Source of the DNA: Pelagibius sp964472095
Lineage (GTDB): Bacteria > Pseudomonadota > Alphaproteobacteria > Kiloniellales > Kiloniellaceae
Direction of reading: 5' to 3'
Length of the DNA: 64,000 nt
NCBI GenBank assembly: GCA_964472095.1
Contig: CAYYIV010000003.1
Span: forward strand, 1-64,000
The stretch's first letter is position 1. Each line of letters starts with the position of its first letter. The position numbers were made by a program, and so were the translations under genes. The notes beneath the pieces are model-generated. The model had not been told where the DNA came from and did not search any database. It saw nothing but the letters and a program-made list of their open reading frames with translations. Positions 45,182-53,694 of the stretch are shown here, one piece after another.

Positions 45182-45706
45182 TCACTCCGCGGCGCGGCCC
45201 TTCGCGACCGGCTCGTAGAGGTCGCGGGTCGCGCCGTCGAGGTTGCGGCCCTCGATGCGGATGAGGCGGGTCGGGCCGTCGCGGCGCGGCGCGTGCAGCA
45301 CGCCCTCGTTGTAGACCACCGCCATGCCGGGCTCCAGCGCGTAGACCTTCAGCGGCTCGACCAGGCCTGGTTTCCCGCCCTCCGGGGCCCGAACCTTGCG
45401 CCACTCGGTCATCTCCGTGGTGCCGACAGCCTGGCCGTAGATCGCCCAGGTGTCGGCATGGTCGTGCGGTGGGGCCGTCTTCGCGCCGGTATAGACATGG
45501 GCCATGATGCAGAAATGGAAGTCCGGATCCTCGTAGAGCAGGCTGCGCGGGGTGGTGTTGTGGGGGCCGAGATGAGCCTCGACGAAGGCCGGCTCAGCCA
45601 GCGCGCGCTCGAGGTGGCGGCGGACCTGCTCGCGCCCGGCCGGTCCGGGAGCGGCGGCGATGGCTGCGTGGCAGTCGGCGGCCAACTGCTCCAGGGTGTA
45701 GGTCAT
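45182..45706 (-). CDS. cupin protein, cysteine dioxygenase-like
   Basis: A 174-residue cytoplasmic cupin. The first motif FHFCIMAHVYTGAKTAPPHDH has two His for metal binding and the second is AVVYNEGVLHAPRRDG. The length and the overall layout recall bacterial thiol dioxygenases (cysteine dioxygenase or 3-mercaptopropionate dioxygenase), though no firm subgroup is seen. It lies between recQ and the suyR-type regulator on the same strand, next to a C3-sulfonate locus, which makes an organosulfur substrate attractive but unproven. Confidence 0.65.
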   Translation of the reverse strand: MTYTLEQLAADCHAAIAAAPGPAGREQVRRHLERALAEPAFVEAHLGPHNTTPRSLLYEDPDFHFCIMAHVYTGAKTAPPHDHADTWAIYGQAVGTTEMTEWRKVRAPEGGKPGLVEPLKVYALEPGMAVVYNEGVLHAPRRDGPTRLIRIEGRNLDGATRDLYEPVAKGRAAE

Positions 45707-45789
45707 GGGTTCCTCCGGGGTTCAGGCCTTGCGGAGAATGCTAGAGCAGGCGGCGGGTTCCCGCCAGGGGGCGGGATGCCGCGGGGGCG

Positions 45790-46521
45790 TCACGCCAGCG
45801 TCACGCTGTAGACCTGGTCGCGGGTGTCGCAGAGGCTCATGCGCCACTCGACCGGACGGCCGTCGAGGCCGCGGGCGGTGCGGTCAATGGCCAGCAGCGG
45901 GACCTCGCGATCGAGCCCCAGGTGGCGGGCCGCTTCGGTGCCGGCGGCGACGGCGCTGAGGCGCTCCTCGGCGCGGCCGATCGTGATGCCATAGTCGCGC
46001 GCATAGAGGGTGTAGAGGGTATTCGGCAGGTCGCGCCGGGCATCGAGGCCCGGGAAAAGCGCGGCCGGCAGCACGATGCGCTCGAAGATCGCCGGCCGAC
46101 CGGCCAGCGAGCGCACGCGGGTGATACGGATGACCGATCCGATTGGAGCGAGCAGCAGGCGCTCAGCCTCTGCCGCCTTCGCCGGCCCGGCGGCGAGGCG
46201 CAGCACGCGGCTTTCCGGCACCAGCGGGCGGCCGCGGCGGTCGGTCAGCTTGAAGAAATGGAAGAGCGCGTGCTCCTGGTCGTGCTCGGCGACGTAGGTG
46301 CCGCGGCCCTGCCGGCGCACCAGCAGGCTGCCGGCGGTCATCTCGTCGAGCGCTTTCCTGACCGTGCCCTGGCTGACGCGGAGCTCCTCGGCCAGCTGCA
46401 TCTCGCTGGGCAGCAGGTCGCCGGGTTTCCAGTAGCTGCCGATCAGGCGTTCCATCAGCAGGTCCTTCACCTGCTGATAGAGCGGCTTGAATCCGGGAAG
46501 CGCCGAAAGCTGCTTGGTCAC
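45790..46521 (-). CDS. suyR: GntR family regulator with UTRA domain, probable SuyR
   Basis: A 243-residue HutC-subgroup regulator. The N-terminal winged helix (YQQVKDLLMERLIGSYWKPGDLLPSEMQLAEELRVSQGTVRKALDEM) is followed by a UTRA ligand domain (VIRITRVRSLAGRPAIFERIVLP ... EERLSAVAAGTEAARHLGL). GTG start with AAGGAG nine bases upstream. It is divergent from suyAB, and a perfect 16-bp palindrome lies 15 bases upstream of its start. By analogy to known sulfolactate loci it would be the local regulator; ligand likely sulfolactate. Confidence 0.82.
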   Translation of the reverse strand: MTKQLSALPGFKPLYQQVKDLLMERLIGSYWKPGDLLPSEMQLAEELRVSQGTVRKALDEMTAGSLLVRRQGRGTYVAEHDQEHALFHFFKLTDRRGRPLVPESRVLRLAAGPAKAAEAERLLLAPIGSVIRITRVRSLAGRPAIFERIVLPAALFPGLDARRDLPNTLYTLYARDYGITIGRAEERLSAVAAGTEAARHLGLDREVPLLAIDRTARGLDGRPVEWRMSLCDTRDQVYSVTLA

Positions 46522-46535
46522 GCCGAGAATCTCCT

Positions 46536-46551
46536 TGTCTTATATAAGACA
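46536..46551. promoter_or_regulatory. perfect palindrome, candidate GntR/SuyR operator
   Basis: TGTCTTATATAAGACA, a perfect 16-base dyad in the suyR-suyA divergent promoter. The size and GT...AC outer bases fit HutC-subgroup operators. Its AT-rich centre could overlap a -10 element of either promoter. Confidence 0.7.
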
Positions 46552-46671
46552 TAACATATAGTTTCCCAGGCGTGAACAAGAGAGATCGCGGAACGCCTCA
46601 CCCCAGTCGGGAGACGGCACCGGAGGGCGGCAGGGTCCGGCCGCGAAAAACGTGAGGGAGAACATCCTGAG

Positions 46672-46959
46672 ATGTCTGCACCGGATTTCATCGTGCACGA
46701 TGCCAAGGACACGGTCGGCGTGATCGTGAAGGAGGGCATCGCGGCCAACAGCAAGCTCACCGGCTGGGTCATGGAGGACGATTCGCGCTTCGAGCTGGCG
46801 TGCATCGACGCCATTCCGCTCGGCCACAAGATCGCTCTGGCGGATATCGCCGAAGGCGCTACCATCCTCAAGTATGGCCATGACATCGGCAAGGCCGTGG
46901 CGAAGATCGCCAAGGGCGGCCATGTCCATACCCAGAACGTCAAGACCAAGAGGTGGTGA
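46672..46959 (+). CDS. suyA: (2R)-sulfolactate sulfo-lyase subunit alpha
   Basis: Small subunit of the enzyme that cleaves (R)-sulfolactate to pyruvate and sulfite. The 95-residue SAF-domain protein reads DFIVHDAKDTVGVIVKEGI at its start, has IPLGHKIALADIAEGATILKYGHDIG in the middle, and ends HTQNVKTKRW, a C-terminus I know from SuyA. It is one base short of touching the next gene (stop TGA/ATG adjacent), and together they are split homologues of altronate dehydratase UxaA. First gene of the sulfolactate operon. Confidence 0.9.
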   Translation: MSAPDFIVHDAKDTVGVIVKEGIAANSKLTGWVMEDDSRFELACIDAIPLGHKIALADIAEGATILKYGHDIGKAVAKIAKGGHVHTQNVKTKRW

Positions 46960-46960
46960 G

Positions 46961-48130
46961 ATGAGCGCGCAGAAATTCCTCGGCTTCCGGCGCGAGAACG
47001 GCCGCGTCGGCGTTCGCAACCACGTGGTCATCCTGCCGCTGGACGACCTCTCCAACGCCGCCTGCGAGAAGGTGGCCAACAACATCGACGGCTGCCTCGC
47101 GCTGCCGCACCACTACGGGCGCCTGCAGTTCGGCGAGGACCTTGAGTTGCATTTTCGCACCCTGATCGGGACCGGCAGCAGCCCCAACGTCGCCGCGGTC
47201 ATCGTTATCGGCATCGAGCCGGCCTGGACCGGCCGCGTGGTCGACGGCATCCGCAAGACCGGCAAGCCGGTCGAGGGCTTCGCCATCGAGGGCCACGGCG
47301 AGATCAAGATCGTCGCCGACGCCTCGCGCAAGGCCAAGGAATACGTTCAGGCGGCAACCGAGCTGCAGCGCGAGCCCTGCAGCATCGACGAGCTCTGGGT
47401 CTCCACCAAGTGCGGCGAGTCCGACACCACTTCTGGCCTGGCCTCGAACCCGACGGTCGGCAACTTCATCGACAAGTTCGACGAGCTGGGCGCCACCACC
47501 TGCTTCGGCGAGACCTCGGAGCTGACCGGCGCCGAGCAGATCTGCGCGACGCGCGCGGCGAACCCGGAGGTGGCGAAGAAGTTCCTCGCCACCTGGCAGG
47601 CCTACATGGACGAGGTCATCGAGCCGCACAAGACCAGCGACCTCTCGGACAGCCAGCCGACCAAGGGCAACATCGCCGGCGGCCTCACCACCATCGAGGA
47701 GAAGGCCTTCGGCAACCTGCAGAAGATCGGCAGGAAGACCAAGTTCATCGACGTGCTGAAGCCCGCAGAGGAGCCCTCCAAGGGCCCCGGCCTCTACTTC
47801 ATGGACAGCTCCTCGGCCGCGGCCGAGTGCGTGACCCTGCAGGCCGCCGCTGGCTTCGTCGTGCACCTCTTCCCGACCGGTCAGGGCAACATCATCGGCA
47901 ATCCGATCGAGCCGGTGATCAAGCTGACCGCCAATCCCAAGACCGTGCGCGAGATGGGCGAGCATGTCGACCTCGACGTCTCCGGCATCCTGCGCGGTGA
48001 GATGAACCTCGACCAGGCGGGTGACGCCCTGATCGACATTACGCTGCGCACCTGCAACGGGCGTCTGACGGCGGCGGAGACCCTGAAGCACCGCGAGTTC
48101 GTCATGACCAAGCTCTACCGCAGCGCCTGA
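46961..48130 (+). CDS. suyB: (2R)-sulfolactate sulfo-lyase subunit beta
   Basis: Large catalytic subunit, 389 residues, of the UxaA C-terminal family. Blocks seen: FRRENGRVGVRNHVVILPLDDLSNA, LPHHYGRLQFGEDLELHFRTLIGTG, VSTKCGESDTTSGLASNPTVGN with a Cys likely to bind the iron/metal centre, and GETSELTGAEQI. Partner is SuyA directly upstream. The rest of the locus (TTT transporter, two sulfolactate dehydrogenases) supports sulfolactate rather than altronate as substrate; altronate remains the alternative. Confidence 0.88.
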   Translation: MSAQKFLGFRRENGRVGVRNHVVILPLDDLSNAACEKVANNIDGCLALPHHYGRLQFGEDLELHFRTLIGTGSSPNVAAVIVIGIEPAWTGRVVDGIRKTGKPVEGFAIEGHGEIKIVADASRKAKEYVQAATELQREPCSIDELWVSTKCGESDTTSGLASNPTVGNFIDKFDELGATTCFGETSELTGAEQICATRAANPEVAKKFLATWQAYMDEVIEPHKTSDLSDSQPTKGNIAGGLTTIEEKAFGNLQKIGRKTKFIDVLKPAEEPSKGPGLYFMDSSSAAAECVTLQAAAGFVVHLFPTGQGNIIGNPIEPVIKLTANPKTVREMGEHVDLDVSGILRGEMNLDQAGDALIDITLRTCNGRLTAAETLKHREFVMTKLYRSA

Positions 48131-48276
48131 CCCGACGTGCCGGACCGGCGGCGGTTTCCGACGCCGGTCCACTTTTCGCCGGCTCGTCCGGCAATAAAGC
48201 GAAGAAGAGCGGATGCCGAAAGAGGCGGACCGTCAGGTTCGCGAAGGGCACCGACACTATAGAGGGAGAAATACAG

Positions 48277-49239
48277 ATGAAGACCTTTGCATCTCTTGCC
48301 GCTGCCGCCCTGGCGGCGCTGTCGCTCGGCCTTGCCGCCCCGGCCGGGGCTCAGTCCGCCTTTCCAGACAAGCCGGTCAATTACATCATTCCCTTCGGTC
48401 CCGGCGGCGAGTCCGACATCACCGCGCGCCACCAGCAGGCCTTCTACTCCACGATGTTCGGCGAGGACCTCGTCATCGAGTACAAGCCCGGCGGCGGCGG
48501 CGCGGTCGGCTGGTCGCAGCTGAACGACTACAAGGGCGACGGCTATACCTGGATGGGCGTCAACCTGCCGCACATCGTGGTGCAGCCGATGGAGAAGGAC
48601 GTCGGCTTCAAGACCGACGACCTCACTATCGTCTACATGTTCCACTTTACCCCGGACGCCATCGTGGTGCACCAGGACAGCGAATTCCAGACGCTGCAGG
48701 ATCTGATCGACTACGCCAAGGCGAACCCGGGCAGGGTCACCCTCTCGGGCTCGGGCAAGGCGACCTCCAATCACATCGCCCAGGTCCTCTTCGACCGCAT
48801 GGCCGACATCAAGACGACCTACGTTCCCTTCAAGGGCACCGGAGCGGCCGTCACCGCCCTGCTGGGCAAGCAGGTGGCGGCGGAGTGGGGCTACACCTCC
48901 GTCGGTGCCAGTCACAAGGACCAGGTGCGCATGCTGGCCGTCGCCATGGACGAGCGCCATCCCATGTTCCCCGACGTGCCGACCTTCAAGGAGCTGGGCT
49001 TCGAGCTCTCCTCCGGGGCCTACCGAGGCATTGCTGTACCCAAGTCCACGCCGGAGGAACTGCGCAAGCAGATCTCCGACATGATCGACCAGATCAACCA
49101 GGACCCGGAGTTCCGCAAGCGCCTGGAAAACGACGGCATGGCCATGCTCGACGTCGGCTACGAGGAGATGGGCGCGTTCATGGCAAAGATGAGCGAAACC
49201 TACCACGGCGTGGCGAAGGAAGCCGGCATCGTCGAATAG
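48277..49239 (+). CDS. slcH: tripartite tricarboxylate transporter substrate-binding protein (SlcH-like)
   Basis: Periplasmic receptor of the TctC/Bug family, 320 residues. Signal peptide SLAAAALAALSLGLAAPAGA, then the family blocks FPDKPVNYIIPFGPGGESD, GGGGAVGWSQL and FKGTGAAVTALLGKQV. GAGGGAGA precedes the ATG. It is downstream of suyAB and upstream of the TctA and TctB-type genes, matching SlcHFG of known sulfolactate loci. Substrate assigned from context. Confidence 0.85.
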   Translation: MKTFASLAAAALAALSLGLAAPAGAQSAFPDKPVNYIIPFGPGGESDITARHQQAFYSTMFGEDLVIEYKPGGGGAVGWSQLNDYKGDGYTWMGVNLPHIVVQPMEKDVGFKTDDLTIVYMFHFTPDAIVVHQDSEFQTLQDLIDYAKANPGRVTLSGSGKATSNHIAQVLFDRMADIKTTYVPFKGTGAAVTALLGKQVAAEWGYTSVGASHKDQVRMLAVAMDERHPMFPDVPTFKELGFELSSGAYRGIAVPKSTPEELRKQISDMIDQINQDPEFRKRLENDGMAMLDVGYEEMGAFMAKMSETYHGVAKEAGIVE

Positions 49240-49267
49240 TGGCAGGTAGGAAAGTGCATGTGTCTTG

Positions 49268-49377
49268 CCTCGTCCTTCGAGACGCCTTGCTTCGCATGGC
49301 TCCTCAGGATGAGGCAAGACTCAGGATCGACCTCATGCTGAGGAGCGAGCGGTAGCGAGCGTCTCGAAGCACGAGGT
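49268..49377. repeat. dispersed palindromic repeat, copy D
   Basis: Arms CCTCGTCCTTCGAGACG and CGTCTCGAAGCACGAGG with an inner pair GCTCCTCAGGATGAGG / CCTCATGCTGAGGAGC. Inserted inside the transporter operon between the SlcH-like and SlcG-like genes. Same family as copies at 6802, 16261 and 25676. Confidence 0.75.
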
Positions 49378-49407
49378 CAATCGCGGAGCTGCAACAGGGG
49401 ACCAGCC

Positions 49408-50934
49408 ATGCTTCCGGGCATCGAATACTTCGCTGCCGCGCTGACGCCGTTCAACGTCGCACTGGCCCTCGGCGGTGTGGCTGCCGGCACCGTCGTGGGC
49501 TCGCTGCCGGGGCTGACGGCGACCATGGCGGTCGCCGTCCTCGTCCCGCTGACCTTCGCAATGGAGCCGGCCTCCGCGCTCATCCTCATGGGGGCGATCT
49601 ACACCGGTGCGATCTACGGCGGCGCCTATGCGGCCATCCTGCTCAACACGCCGGGCACGCCCTCGGCCATCGGCACCACCTTCGACGGCTACCCGATGGC
49701 CAAGCGGGGTGACGGCGACCTGGCGATCACCGCGGCCAGCCTCGCCTCGGTGGCCGGCGGACTGGTCGGCGCCCTGGCGTTGCTGCTGCTCGCGCCGCCG
49801 CTGGCGGAGGTCGCCCTGGCCTTCGGGCCGATGGAATATTTCTGGCTGGCGATATTCGGCCTCTCCCTGATTGCGGCGCTTTCCGAGGGTAGCCTGCTCA
49901 AGGGCCTGATCGGCGGCTGCTTCGGGCTGCTGCTGTCGACTATCGGCGTCGCGGAGATTTCGTCGGACGTCCGCTTCACCTTCGGCTCGCGGACGCTGCT
50001 GGGCGGCATCGAGGTGGTCTCCGCGCTCATCGGCCTCTACTGCATACCGGTGCTGATCGACATGGTGGCGACACCCGATCGTCACCTGCAGGTCGAGGCC
50101 AACCCGCGCGGCTTCCGCCTGCGCGAGGCGCTGGCGATCTCCTGGCGCGGCAAGATCAACCTGCTCCGCAGTTCGGTGGTCGGTACTCTGGTCGGCATCC
50201 TCCCGGGCGCCGGCGGCTCGATCGCCGGCCTCGTCGCATACTCCGAGGCGCGACGTGCCTCGAAGCATCCCGAAAGGTTCGGCAAGGGCGAGCCGGACGG
50301 CGTGCAGGCGACCGAGGCGGCCAACAACGCCACCGTCGGCGGCGGCTTCATACCCACGCTGGTGCTGGGCATTCCGGGCACGCCGCCTGACGCGGTGATC
50401 CTCGGCGCGCTCCTGGTGCAGGGCGTGCGCACCGGCCCCAACCTCTTCACCGAGCAAGGCTCCATCGTCTACACCTTCATCTACGGTCTGCTCCTGGCGA
50501 CCCTGCTGATGCTGCCGGTGGGGCTGGTGATCGGTCGCTACGCCTACCGTTCGATCGTCACGGTGCCGAAAGCCATGCTGGTGCCGACGGTGGCTTTCAT
50601 GACGGTGATCGGCAGCTACGCCATCCGCAACAACATCTCCGACGTGGTGGTCATGATCGTCCTCGGCGTCTTCGGCTGGGGGCTGGGGCGCTTCGGCTTC
50701 GCCGTTTCGCCCATTGTGCTGGGGCTGATCCTCGGTGCCATCGCCGAGCAGGGCTTCGTCCAGGCCTGGACCATCGGCACTGCGATGGACGACCTGCCAG
50801 GCATGTTCTTTGGGCGGCCGATCTCGCTCGGCATCGTCGCGCTCACCCTGCTGTCGCTGTTCTATCCGCTGCTGCGCGCGCGCTTGCTGAAGCGGCGTAG
50901 CGCGGCGGTGCGGGAGGCCAGCTATGACGAGTGA
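49408..50934 (+). CDS. slcG: tripartite tricarboxylate transporter large membrane subunit (TctA/SlcG-like)
   Basis: Inner-membrane carrier of 508 residues with about 10-12 hydrophobic helices. TctA signatures: GTVVGSLPGLTATMAVAVL, YGGAYAAILLNTPGTPSAIGTTFDGYPMAK and the repeat-related VGILPGAGGSIAGLVAY ... LVLGIPGTPPDAVILGALL. It overlaps the TctB gene by 11 bases. Works with SlcH- and SlcF-like proteins to import, by context, sulfolactate. Confidence 0.88.
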   Translation: MLPGIEYFAAALTPFNVALALGGVAAGTVVGSLPGLTATMAVAVLVPLTFAMEPASALILMGAIYTGAIYGGAYAAILLNTPGTPSAIGTTFDGYPMAKRGDGDLAITAASLASVAGGLVGALALLLLAPPLAEVALAFGPMEYFWLAIFGLSLIAALSEGSLLKGLIGGCFGLLLSTIGVAEISSDVRFTFGSRTLLGGIEVVSALIGLYCIPVLIDMVATPDRHLQVEANPRGFRLREALAISWRGKINLLRSSVVGTLVGILPGAGGSIAGLVAYSEARRASKHPERFGKGEPDGVQATEAANNATVGGGFIPTLVLGIPGTPPDAVILGALLVQGVRTGPNLFTEQGSIVYTFIYGLLLATLLMLPVGLVIGRYAYRSIVTVPKAMLVPTVAFMTVIGSYAIRNNISDVVVMIVLGVFGWGLGRFGFAVSPIVLGLILGAIAEQGFVQAWTIGTAMDDLPGMFFGRPISLGIVALTLLSLFYPLLRARLLKRRSAAVREASYDE

Positions 50935-51397
50935 GCGCCACACCGGCCGCGACCTGCCGGGCACCCTCATCGCCGCCACCTTCATCTTCGTCGGCGCGCT
51001 GGGCTGGTGGGACACGACGGACATGTCGGATCCCGACTCCTACGTCTTTCCGCGCATGGTCATCGTCTTGATGATCGCCTTCTCGCTGCTGCTGATTCTG
51101 CGCAACCTGCTGCTTGGCGGCGGCCGGCACCACCTCTCGACCGCCGGCTCCTGGCCACGCCGCATCGGCCTGGTGGTGGCGATGCTGCTGGGGGCGCTGG
51201 CGATGCCGCTGGTGGGGTTCCTGCCCGCGGGCATCGCGGTGTTCCTGGCGATCATGCTGCTGGCCATGTACGACCCCTGGAGCGGCTCGCGCCGCCTGGT
51301 GTTTCCGATTGTCGGCCTCGCCATCGTCGTCGGCTTCTTCGTGCTGTTTTCCGAGGTGCTGCGGGTACCGCTGCCGGTCGGCAGCCTTTTTGAGTAA
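50924..51397 (+). CDS. slcF: tripartite tricarboxylate transporter small membrane subunit (TctB/SlcF-like)
   Basis: A 157-residue protein with four hydrophobic helices (LIAATFIFVGALGWW, MVIVLMIAFSLLLILRNLLL, IGLVVAMLLGALAMPLVGF..., LVFPIVGLAIVVGFFVLFS), the TctB layout. It starts inside the end of the TctA-type gene. Required partner for the large subunit; substrate as inferred for the operon. Confidence 0.85.
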   Translation: MTSERHTGRDLPGTLIAATFIFVGALGWWDTTDMSDPDSYVFPRMVIVLMIAFSLLLILRNLLLGGGRHHLSTAGSWPRRIGLVVAMLLGALAMPLVGFLPAGIAVFLAIMLLAMYDPWSGSRRLVFPIVGLAIVVGFFVLFSEVLRVPLPVGSLFE

Positions 51398-51426
51398 AGC
51401 CAGGGTCGATTGAAGGAGAGGGTTGC

Positions 51427-52362
51427 TTGGCCGATATCGTCATCTCTGAGTTCATGGACGAGGTTGCGGTCGAAGGGCTGCGCGGCGGCTTTTCCGTGTT
51501 CTACGATCCCGGCCTGGTCGATGACCCCGAGGCCCTGCAGCGGGAGCTGGCGGCGGCGCGGGCACTCATCGTGCGCAACCGCACAAGGGTCACTGCGGCC
51601 CTGCTGGCGGCGTCGCCGCGGCTCGAGGCCGTCGGTCGTCTGGGCGTCGGCCTCGACAACATCGACATGGCGGCCTGCCGGGCGGGCGGCGTGAAGGTCT
51701 TTCCGGCCACCGGTGCCAACGACCAGGCGGTTGCCGAGTACGTTATCGCGACGGCGCTGATCCTGCTGCGCGGTGCTTATCATGCCGGCGAGGCGATGCT
51801 GGCCGGCGGCTGGCCGCGCCAGGCGCTGATGGGCCGCGAGGCGGCCGGTAAGACCCTGGGGCTGGTGGGCTTCGGTGGAATCGCCCGTGAGGTCGCCGCG
51901 CGGGCAAGGCCGTTGGGCATGCGGGCGGCGGCCTGCGATCCCTTCGTGTCGGTCAACGACCCTGCCTGGCAGGGCATCGCCCGTCACGAGACCCTGGAGA
52001 GCCTGCTGCCGGCCTGCGACGTGCTCTCCCTGCACGTGCCGCTGACCGATGGAACGCGCAACCTGATCGATGCGAAGGCCCTGGCTGCGCTGCGCCCGGG
52101 CGCGGTCCTGATCAACACCGCGCGCGGCGGCGTGGTCGACGAGGCCGCCCTGGCCGAGAGCCTGCACGCCGGACACCTGGGCGGTGCCGCGCTTGACGTT
52201 TTCACCGAAGAGCCGCTGAGCGCTGCCGCAGCCGCGCGCTTTGCCGGCCTCGCCAACGTGATCCTGACGCCGCACATCGCCGGCGTCACCGCCGAATCGA
52301 ACGTGCGTGTCAGTGCGGTCACCGCGGAACAGGTCTGCCGCGCGCTGGAGGAAGGTCGGTGA
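51427..52362 (+). CDS. slcC: D-2-hydroxyacid dehydrogenase, probable (S)-sulfolactate dehydrogenase
   Basis: NAD-dependent oxidation of (S)-sulfolactate to sulfopyruvate is the proposed reaction. The 311-residue protein has the 2-hydroxyacid dehydrogenase fold: GRLGVGLDNIDMAA, Rossmann motif GLVGFGGIAREVAARARPLGM, VPLTDGTRNLIDAKALAALRPG, catalytic Arg in NTARGGVVDEAAL, and His in TPHIAGVT. TTG start after GGAGAGGG. Its stop overlaps the next start. The pair with the LDH2-type enzyme matches SlcC-SlcD, which racemise sulfolactate through sulfopyruvate. Confidence 0.83.
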   Translation: MADIVISEFMDEVAVEGLRGGFSVFYDPGLVDDPEALQRELAAARALIVRNRTRVTAALLAASPRLEAVGRLGVGLDNIDMAACRAGGVKVFPATGANDQAVAEYVIATALILLRGAYHAGEAMLAGGWPRQALMGREAAGKTLGLVGFGGIAREVAARARPLGMRAAACDPFVSVNDPAWQGIARHETLESLLPACDVLSLHVPLTDGTRNLIDAKALAALRPGAVLINTARGGVVDEAALAESLHAGHLGGAALDVFTEEPLSAAAAARFAGLANVILTPHIAGVTAESNVRVSAVTAEQVCRALEEGR

Positions 52363-53384
52363 CCGGCGACAGCGAGACCCTGAGCCTGGCGGCAGCCGAG
52401 GCGCTGGTGATCGAGGCCCTGGTATCAGCCGGCACCTCCCAGGCCAACGCCAGGTCGGTCGCTGCCGCGCTGGTCGCGGCGGAGGCGGACGGCCAGCGCG
52501 GTCACGGCCTGTCGCGCGTCGCCGACTACGCGCGCCAGGCGATGAGCGGCAAGGTCGACGGGCGCGCGGTGCCACGGGTCGAGCGCCTTTCCGACAGCGC
52601 CCTCCGCATCGATGCCGGTTCCGGCTTCGCCTTTCCCGCCCTCGACCTGGCGCGGGCAGAACTCGCCAAGATGGTGCGCCAGAGCTGCATCGCCGTTGCG
52701 GCGGTGCATCACTCGCACCACTTCGGGCAGGCGGGCTACCACGTCGAACGACTGGCCGAGGCCGGTCTCGTCGGCCTCATGGTCGGCAACTCACCGCAGG
52801 CCATGGCGCCTTGGGGCGGCAGCCGCGGCATCTTCGGCACCAATCCGATCGCTTTCGCCGCGCCGCGCCGGGCGGCGGCGGCGCTGGTGATCGATCTCTC
52901 GCTTTCCAAGGTGGCGCGCGGCAAGGTGATGGCCGCCGCCAAGACCGGCGAGCGCATCCCGGAGGGCTGGGCGCTGGACCCCGAAGGCCGCCCGACGACC
53001 GATCCGGAATCGGCGCTGGCCGGCACCATGATCCCTATGGGCGATGCCAAGGGGGCCGCCCTGGCGCTGATGGTGGAGATCCTCTCCGCCAGTCTGATCG
53101 GCGCCAACCACGCCTTCGAGGCAAGTTCCTTCCTCACTGCGGAGGGGCCGCCGCCGGGGGTCGGGCAGTTCATCCTGGCGATCGACCCGGGGCCGCTTTC
53201 GGGCGCGACCTTCGCCGACCGGCTGGAAGTCCTGATCGCGGCGTTGGAGAGCCAGGAGGGCGCGCGCCTGCCGGGAACGAAACGGCTCGACAACCGCGCG
53301 GCGGCGGCGCGAGACGGCATCCAGGTGCCCGCCGTTCTGCTGAATGAAATCCGGGAACTGACGGCACGGCCGCGGAGGGCGTGA
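52359..53384 (+). CDS. slcD: LDH2/malate-dehydrogenase-family oxidoreductase, probable (R)-sulfolactate dehydrogenase
   Basis: The 341-residue protein belongs to the ComC/YbiC/Ldh2 family: ADGQRGHGLSRVADYA, IAVAAVHHSHHFGQAGYHVERLA with the conserved His residues, GTNPIAFAAPR, and GDAKGAALALMVEILSASL. It would reduce sulfopyruvate to (R)-sulfolactate, the SuyAB substrate. GTG start overlapping the slcC stop (GTGA). It is the last gene of the operon; the role is inferred from the family and locus. Confidence 0.85.
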   Translation: MTGDSETLSLAAAEALVIEALVSAGTSQANARSVAAALVAAEADGQRGHGLSRVADYARQAMSGKVDGRAVPRVERLSDSALRIDAGSGFAFPALDLARAELAKMVRQSCIAVAAVHHSHHFGQAGYHVERLAEAGLVGLMVGNSPQAMAPWGGSRGIFGTNPIAFAAPRRAAAALVIDLSLSKVARGKVMAAAKTGERIPEGWALDPEGRPTTDPESALAGTMIPMGDAKGAALALMVEILSASLIGANHAFEASSFLTAEGPPPGVGQFILAIDPGPLSGATFADRLEVLIAALESQEGARLPGTKRLDNRAAAARDGIQVPAVLLNEIRELTARPRRA

Positions 53385-53694
53385 GCCAGGGCGGCGCGGC
53401 CCGCGCTGCGTTCCACGCATTCATGTGTATGCAGGCTAATTGCGGCCGGCTTACCCAGAAATCCCCTGCATTCTATCTAATCAGGCTGTTGAACTTCTTC
53501 ATCATTGCCGTGCTATCCTAGAAGTTGCAGGGCGGCACCGCCTGGTGCCGGTCGACTTCATGGGTTGGGGGCCGCATTTGCGGCATGGGGTCGGACTACC
53601 GGGCGGCGGTGGAGAGGGTATCTTACATCGAAGAGCAGGGTCGCTTTCCCGCTCGCCTTCGCTAGCCATGGGTAGCTGACGGAGCCGTCTGTCA
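53385..53694. other. 310-base intergenic region
   Basis: Separates the sulfolactate operon from the CHASE2 kinase gene. I see no gene in it. A somewhat AT-rich patch at 53465-53520 (with TTGAAC and TATCCT) could hold the promoter of the kinase operon, but the spacing is not convincing. Confidence 0.3.

Noticed and set aside
46672..48130. suyA-suyB as a split (frameshifted) altronate dehydratase uxaA
   Set aside because: Each part has its own start and stop, sizes match SuyA and SuyB, and the surrounding transporter and dehydrogenase genes fit sulfolactate. A frameshift artefact is not needed.
53465..53520. Sigma-70 promoter for the CHASE2 kinase gene
   Set aside because: TTGAAC and TATCCT are about 19 bases apart and weak; too uncertain to annotate as a promoter.
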